Positions 62,401 to 64,000 of a stretch of DNA of 64,000 nucleotides are shown in pieces. The notes beneath the pieces were generated by a model. The model was not told where the DNA came from. It made no database searches and was given only the letters and a program-made list of their open reading frames with translations. Origin of the DNA: Singulisphaera sp. (GTDB lineage Bacteria; Planctomycetota; Planctomycetia; Isosphaerales; Isosphaeraceae); assembly GCA_027451445.1 (NCBI GenBank), contig DAIDJG010000355.1:1-64000 (forward strand). The letters are read 5' to 3'. The translations under genes were made by a program, and so were the position numbers. Position 1 is the first letter of the stretch; each line of letters opens with the position of its first letter.

Positions 62401-64000
62401 GACCTTCGCCCCCGGCCAGACAAGCATGCTCGTCAGTGTTCCGATCCTGAAAGACGCCGTCTTCGGACCGACGCCCGAAACGTTCACGCTCAATCTCGCC
62501 AACCCGACGAACGCGACGATCCTTAACGGTTCGGGGACAGGAACGATCGTCAATGACACGCTACCACCGCAGGTCACCATCGCCGACTTCAGCCAGTTGA
62601 AGACGACATCGGGCACAGTGAACGCAACGGCGACGCTTACACTCTCCGCGCCCAGTGAGCTCCCGGCGACGGTCTACTATCACACCGCGAACATCACGGC
62701 GATCGCCGGAGTCGATTACACGCAGGAGATCGGGTCCGTCACCTTCCAACCCGGTCAGTTGACCCAGACGATTCAGATCCCGATCATTGGCAGTACGGTT
62801 CCGGAAGGGACCCGGACCTTCGCGGTCGACCTCGACATGGCCTCGGGCGCGATCATCGCCCGGAACCAGGCGATCGGCACGATCCTCGACGTCAATCCGC
62901 CCGTCGGCCTATCGATCCAGAACACGACGGTCATCGTCAGCGGACCGAGCGGCAACACCGCACACTTCACCGTCACCCTGGCCACGGCCAGTGCACTGCC
63001 GGTGTCGGTGTCGTATACCACCGTTAACGGCACTGCGCTCGCCGGCACCGATTATCTGGCCACGAGCGGAATCCTGACGTTCCCGGCCGGTCAGACGACG
63101 GAGTCGATCGATGTGCCGGTCCTCGGCAGTTCGGTCCCCGAGGCGATCAAGACGTTCTCCGTGGCTCTGTCGAACTCCGTGAACTCGACCATCCTGGTCG
63201 GCCAGGGAACCGCCACGATCATCAACACGGTGGCCGCACCCGGGCTGAGCATCAACAGCGTTTCGGTGATCCAGCCGCAGGCCGGGACGGCGAATGCGGT
63301 CTTCAACGTCACGCTTTCCGGCCCGAGCACGCTTCCCATTACGGTGAACTTCAACACGGCCGACCAGACGGCGCTTGCTGGGCTCAACTACACCCAGGAA
63401 AGCGGCACGCTCACGTTCCAACCGGGTCAGACCGTGCAGACGATCACGGTACCGATCCTGCCCAGCACGGCCCTCGGCCCGAACCTGACTTTCGCCGTGA
63501 ATCTCTCAGGCGCATCGAACGCCGATGTGATCACGGCACAAGGCATCGGCACGATCATCAACAACAACTTGGTTCATGACCTGGTCGTTGGCGACGCGAC
63601 AGTTGTCGCTCCCAGGGCGGGTGGCACCGCGACGGCAATGTTCACCGTCACGCTCTCTTCGATCAGCGCGCTGCCGGTCACGGTTGACTACTCCACGGCC
63701 GATGGCACCGCCGTCGCAGGGACCGATTACCTCGCAGCCGTGGGTCAACTGCTCTTCAATCCGGGCGAAACGACCCAAACGGTCTCCGTCACGATCCTGG
63801 GACAGGCCTTGAGCGGGCCGCAGAAGAACTTCACACTCAACCTCACCACACCGCAGAACGCAGTCATCACGCGTGCCCAGGGCATGGGCATCATCCTCAA
63901 CGACGTAGCGGCGCCGCTCATTTCCGTCGCCGACATCAACGTCACGAGCGCCAGCCCGATGGCGACGTTCACCGTCGTGCTCTCCAGCCCGAGTTCCCAG
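50417..64000 (+). CDS. Giant Calx-beta repeat surface protein (partial, runs off the window)
   Basis: A single reading frame from ATG 50417 to the window edge, at least 4528 codons without a stop in the parts I translated. Residues 29-35 read LEDRTLL, an N-terminal motif like that of many giant planctomycete exported proteins. From about residue 140 onward it is a chain of approximately 110-residue Calx-beta-type beta-sandwich modules, Thr/Ser/Val-rich and apparently Cys-free. Two subtypes follow each other: N-terminal modules with SITIPAGQTTGSxTITGVDDN (to about 54840), and later ones with the classical DGTAxAGTDYxATSG and LTFAPGQT blocks, where Asp and Glu should bind calcium. It probably acts as an adhesin or extracellular stalk. 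The gene has no usable end here; the ribosome-binding site is weak. Confidence 0.88.
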   Translation, partial: MRLLRGTGSRDRQWRSVGRERLSAWVERLEDRTLLAITATNSPVTVTAPTTGTATATVMIHDDIPLYTLNWSTVDGTAKAGTDYTATSGTALAQTNPSSVPITILASPTFHAPLSFTLNFGDGVVSGSATITINSGVSAPTVTLSHSSPTISENGGTDTLTATLASAVSVATTVNLAYTGTAAASTYTAPATITIPANATTGTGTITAINNPAYNPVTSTTVIATISSVSGDPNETVGTPNSVTTTIQESTTAPTLTLSAMPTTVADTAGTSTITATLSGTQTVDETIPLTFSGTAMEGTDYTVTPTTITVPAGKTTGTATLTAMNPGVFGPTLTATIGDSSDNTVAPVSVMITNSNPMPNVSLSATGTPFNEAGNTATITATLSAKSGEDTTVNLTYGGTAVQGTNYSVSGSTITIPAGQTTGSVTVTGIDNMMYDLGYTVTAMISSATGATPMGTTSVTLQEQNNDPPPTATLQAFGSPISEQGGIATIVATLDAPSTLTTTVNLSYGGSATSKQYTPSGSSITIPPGGTTGSVTITGVDDNSYGPNVTVLAAIQSVTNGEVSSPPPPPASVTITEEDSPPTVTLSQTGNPAAENGGVATVTATLSSASGFPTTVNLAFSGTATSTQYLASANSITIPAGQTTGSITITGVDDNVYGPNVTVISKITSAMNATVNGTQSVTTTITEGDSPPNVSLIAMGNPFMEQGGVASVVANLSAASQLPTTVKLTFGGTAVKDTNYTASSDTITIPAGQLSGSITLTGIDTGIYNTGYTVTATIASATNATPAGTTTVTITETNSDPPPAVTLSISQSTINENGGVAQVIATQSSSSTLTTSINLTFGGSAIQGTNYTTSGATITIPAGQTTGTATITGVDDKTFDANTNVTAAIQSVTNAQYFPPQQVSVQINNVDLPPAVTLSQMGSPIAEMGGTGTVTATLSAASGFPTTVNLGYSGTAIPTTQYTTSGNSITIPAGQTTGNVTITGASDSKFGPNVTVVTTITSATNATVNGTQSVSQTITEGDNQPTVSLATMSSPFSENGGTASIVANLSAVSAQATTVNLTLGGTAVSGTNYNIASTTITIPAGSLSGSVSVTGINDNEFSNGYTVVATIATASGAMPNGVTSVTLKETEASPPPTVTLGLSGSPLAENGGVATITATQNELSLVPTTVTLAYTGTATPTTQYTTSANSITIPAGQMSGTATITGVDDKMFGPNVTVIASIQSVTNGQFAPQQVTATINEVDPEPTVSLSQTGSPIAENGGTGTVTATLSAASTLPTTVNLTFSGTATPTTQYTTSANSITIPPGQTTGSVTLAGVDDNKFGPNVTVVSTISGVTNAIAASPQTVTTTITEGDPAPTVMLSETGSPSTDNGGVITVTATLSTVENLPATINLSFGGNAVSGVNYIPSGNSITIPAGQTSGSITLTGKTTGQFGPPEIVVVSIANATNATPAGGSVSAVFNPSVAAPDFSVNDVTVSQNSPAATFVVSLSAPSMLPATVNYYTQDGPPPNGAVAGIDYASTSGTLTFSPGQTAQTVSVPIIKNPTLRPPTATFTLNLINPTNSGISQGTGTATLLTTGTAPQATISNATILKTTSGTTTVNVNVTLSAPSDVTGTVNFTTVDQSAMAGTDYVATNGVLTFAPGVVFQTIPITIIGSSIPEGTRMFGVTLSNPMNMTLANTQATVTINDPNPPAGIYVTPATVDQGSSTPTTATFNVFLTTPSKNPVSVNYSTQNGTAIAGTDYLATSGVLNFPANSSGPLQITVPILGVTVPAAPKQFTINLANAVNSTISIGQATGTIFDTLSNPNLSINNVQVIVPQTGAPPSAVFTVSLTGQSSLPVTVNYSTSNITAIAGTDYTQTSGTLTFAPGTATQTITVPILSNTALKASSTFAVNLFAPSNATIATNMGTGTIINDNLGQSLTVGDVVTTSSNVDGALTNAMFTINLSTVTPLPVVVNYSTSDGTAKAGTDYVATSGQVIIPAGQTSATVNVPIIGSSKNAPQKQFTFNLSNPQNAAIARGTANGIILSGAAQPLIDVVDLPNAPVDTSSGQAVFSLFLNAPSQQTITVQYQTIDGTAVAGADYVATAGTATFQPGQMTALITVPLLKDPVYKPTSEFSLKVFNATNAGFVMPGDPIITTTLINSSAGPSVSVNDFSQTKTTSGEVNAVATLTLSQPSAVAVVVNYHTQNITAIAGTDYVSEVGAVTFQPGQVTQTVDIPIIGSTIPEGTRTFALDLDTTTVGSIARAQGIGTILDINPPAGISIGNANVTQSGSSQTTATFAVTLATPSALPVTVQYATANGSAQLGIDYLPTSGTLTFPAGTTTENINVTVLGSTVPEPLESFTVNLSNPVNSTIMVGQGTGLILNTVTAPSISITSTVSVTEPQKNPTNAIFNVTLSGPSELPITVNYNTADITAQAGADYTAVSGTLTFAPGQTVQTISVPVLPGTTLGPDKTFAVNLSGATNASINNASGTATIHNSNAISLLSTNDAIVSDGTAGATATFTVTLAQPSLLPVTVQYATADGTAIAGTDYQAASGLLTFAPGQTSQTINVTVLGDTLNQPTKKFTVALSNPQNATLGRATGNGIINNTIAQPAVSVNNVSAVNGTSPNAVFTVSLSGPSGQPITVNYTTIDGTAIAGVDYTTTSGTLTFAPGQTSELVSVPILKDNVFGPPTRTFQLLLSNPSNASLAASAGTATILSNVLPPSVSINNFSQLKTTSGVVNATATLSLSAPSSVPATVFYHTADITAMAGVDYVSETGSVTFQPGQITQTISIPIIGSTVPEGTRSFAVDLDMATGALIATPQGIGTILDINPPAGLLISNATATVSGPAQTTATFTVTLATASAQPISVNYTTINGSAIAGTDYLATSGILTFPAGQTLETIAVPVLGSSLPQPTKTFTVALSSAVNSTIMVGQGTGTIFNTVPAPSLNIASVSVTKPQMNPTNAVFNVTLSSPSTLPVTVNYNTADITAQAGTDYTQASGTLTFAPGQTVQTITVPVLPGTAIGPNVTFAVNLSGASNATLGNMQGVGTIVNNNLAHDITVNDVLTPLPAAGQQTTAMFTVTLSASSTLPITVNYATADASAIAGTDYIATAGTLTFAPGTTQQMVPVTILGSNAVGPQKTFDLNLSAPQNGVITRAQGVGFILNNNPNPLFSVGNVGVTNETPTATFVVSLSGPSTLPITVQYTTVNGTALAGREYTTTSGTLTFAPGQTSELVTVPILKDAVFGPTPETFTLMLSNPTNAGITNATGTGTIVNDTQPPAVTINDFSQLKTTAGTVNATATLSLSAPSELPTTVFYHTADITAVAGVDYVAETGTVTFAPGQLTATISIPIIGSTTPEGTRTFAVDLDMATGGIIARNQGIGTILDVNPPAGVSIQNSSVTVNGPTGTTADFTVTLATASALPVSVTYTTVNGTAVAGTDYTATSGVLTIPAGQTSAMILVPVLGSSVPEPTKTFLVALSNPVNSTIMVSQATGTIFNTVPAPSLSVASVSVVKPQMNPTNAIFNVTLSSPSGQPVTVNYNTSDITAQAGTDYTQVSGTLTFAPGQTVQTITVPILPGMNIGPNVTFAVNLSGATNATVAMAQGTGTIINNNLVHNITVNDVLTPVPAQGATTTALFTVTLSSSSALPITVNYATSNGTAIAGTDYIATAGTLTFAPGTTTQTVSVTVLGTNVSEPEKVFNLNLSSPQNAAVTRAQGQGFLLNTVPAPTVNISSVQVVKPQSGSANAIFNVTLSSVSGQPITVNYNTMDQTAQAGVDYTQESGTLTFQPGQTVQTITVPILPGTAIGPNVTFAVNLSGPSNATIGNGQGVGTIINNNLVHNITVGDVFTPAPAKGNTAQAVFTVSLTSPSTLPITVNYATADASAIAGTDYVATSGTLTFAPGTTSQTVSVTILGTNLAGPQKQFALNLTNAQNATILRAQANGFIVNNNPSPLFSVSNVSVTNETPNAIFTVSLSSPSSLPISVSYNTADGTAQAGREYTSTNGTLTFAPGQTSMLVSVPILKDAVFGPTPETFTLNLANPTNATILNGSGTGTIVNDTLPPQVTIADFSQLKTTSGTVNATATLTLSAPSELPATVYYHTANITAIAGVDYTQEIGSVTFQPGQLTQTIQIPIIGSTVPEGTRTFAVDLDMASGAIIARNQAIGTILDVNPPVGLSIQNTTVIVSGPSGNTAHFTVTLATASALPVSVSYTTVNGTALAGTDYLATSGILTFPAGQTTESIDVPVLGSSVPEAIKTFSVALSNSVNSTILVGQGTATIINTVAAPGLSINSVSVIQPQAGTANAVFNVTLSGPSTLPITVNFNTADQTALAGLNYTQESGTLTFQPGQTVQTITVPILPSTALGPNLTFAVNLSGASNADVITAQGIGTIINNNLVHDLVVGDATVVAPRAGGTATAMFTVTLSSISALPVTVDYSTADGTAVAGTDYLAAVGQLLFNPGETTQTVSVTILGQALSGPQKNFTLNLTTPQNAVITRAQGMGIILNDVAAPLISVADINVTSASPMATFTVVLSSPSSQ
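52169..54840 (+). repeat. 996-base higher-order repeat inside the giant gene
   Basis: Equivalent codons of the module that opens with TLSQ-type residues lie at 52181, 53177 and 54173, exactly 996 bases apart (332 residues, three modules of about 111). The three modules inside each unit are distinct from each other but match their counterparts in the next unit, so triplets were duplicated as blocks. Confidence 0.82.
55193..62602 (+). repeat. 1677-base higher-order repeat with one expanded copy
   Basis: The anchor KTT(S/A)G codons start at 55193, 56894, 58571, 60248 and 62600, spacings of 1701, 1677, 1677 and 2352 bases. The 1677-base unit is five modules (559 residues); the last interval is 675 bases longer, equal to two extra modules of about 112 residues. 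Confidence 0.82.

Noticed and set aside
50840-64000. Regular repeats that might suggest a CRISPR or tandem satellite array
   Set aside because: The periodicity is about 330 bases per module, in one continuous coding frame with protein-level conservation; no identical short repeats with unique spacers.
1-64000. tRNA or rRNA genes
   Set aside because: I looked for T-arm type GTTCGA segments with flanking pairing and saw none that form a cloverleaf; a tRNA-finding program could overturn this.

Overview
The window looks like a chromosomal segment of a high-GC planctomycete, most likely in or near the Isosphaeraceae. The evidence is a DUF1549/DUF1553 plus DUF1501 secreted gene pair, a giant Calx-beta surface protein with an LEDRTLL N-terminal motif, an HtrA-like protease, many small secreted proteins, and several families of dispersed palindromic repeats. 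The assignment rests on gene content only. I saw no rRNA, tRNA, CRISPR array, phage or complete insertion sequence.

Layout. 0.1-9.2 kb (minus strand): a chemosensory cluster, transcribed as receiver-PP2C phosphatase, STAS protein, receiver, CheA, MCP, CheW, CheR, CheB. No flagellar or pilus motor genes are near it, and the STAS/PP2C pair suggests an output other than swimming. 9.4-9.8 kb: a broken Tll0287-like haem-sensor fragment. 10-19.7 kb: a Tat-exported protein, an iron alcohol dehydrogenase, a TPR protein, lipoprotein, orphan Flp pilin, HtrA protease, 1 kb of dispersed repeats and two secreted Cys-rich proteins. 20-25.4 kb: the DUF1501/DUF1549 pair, a TMEM14 protein, a methyltransferase and a Pro-rich lipoprotein. 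25.7-35.4 kb: a MoeA-like protein with altered motifs, a lone sugar ABC ATPase, a PlsC acyltransferase, epimerase, GH88 hydrolase and small membrane proteins. 35.5-38.3 kb: zwf-opcA. 38-45.4 kb: phosphoesterase, pseudouridine synthase, XPB-like helicase, RMD1-like protein and hypothetical proteins. 45.7-48.4 kb: modABC. 48.6-50.0 kb: a membrane P-loop NTPase. 50.4-64 kb: a single open frame of at least 4528 codons made of roughly forty Calx-beta-type modules, running off the window.

The clearest functional units are the chemosensory operon, the molybdate transporter modABC (with MoeA-like elsewhere), the zwf-opcA pair feeding the oxidative pentose phosphate path, and the DUF1549-DUF1501 pair. 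The most interesting items are the two distinct higher-order repeat regimes inside the giant protein (996 bp, then 1677 bp with one 2352 bp expanded copy), the receptor's C-terminal aromatic pentapeptide tether, the STAS protein without a phosphorylatable residue, the broken haem-sensor fragment, and a dispersed palindrome that encodes the C-terminus of a DUF2752 protein.
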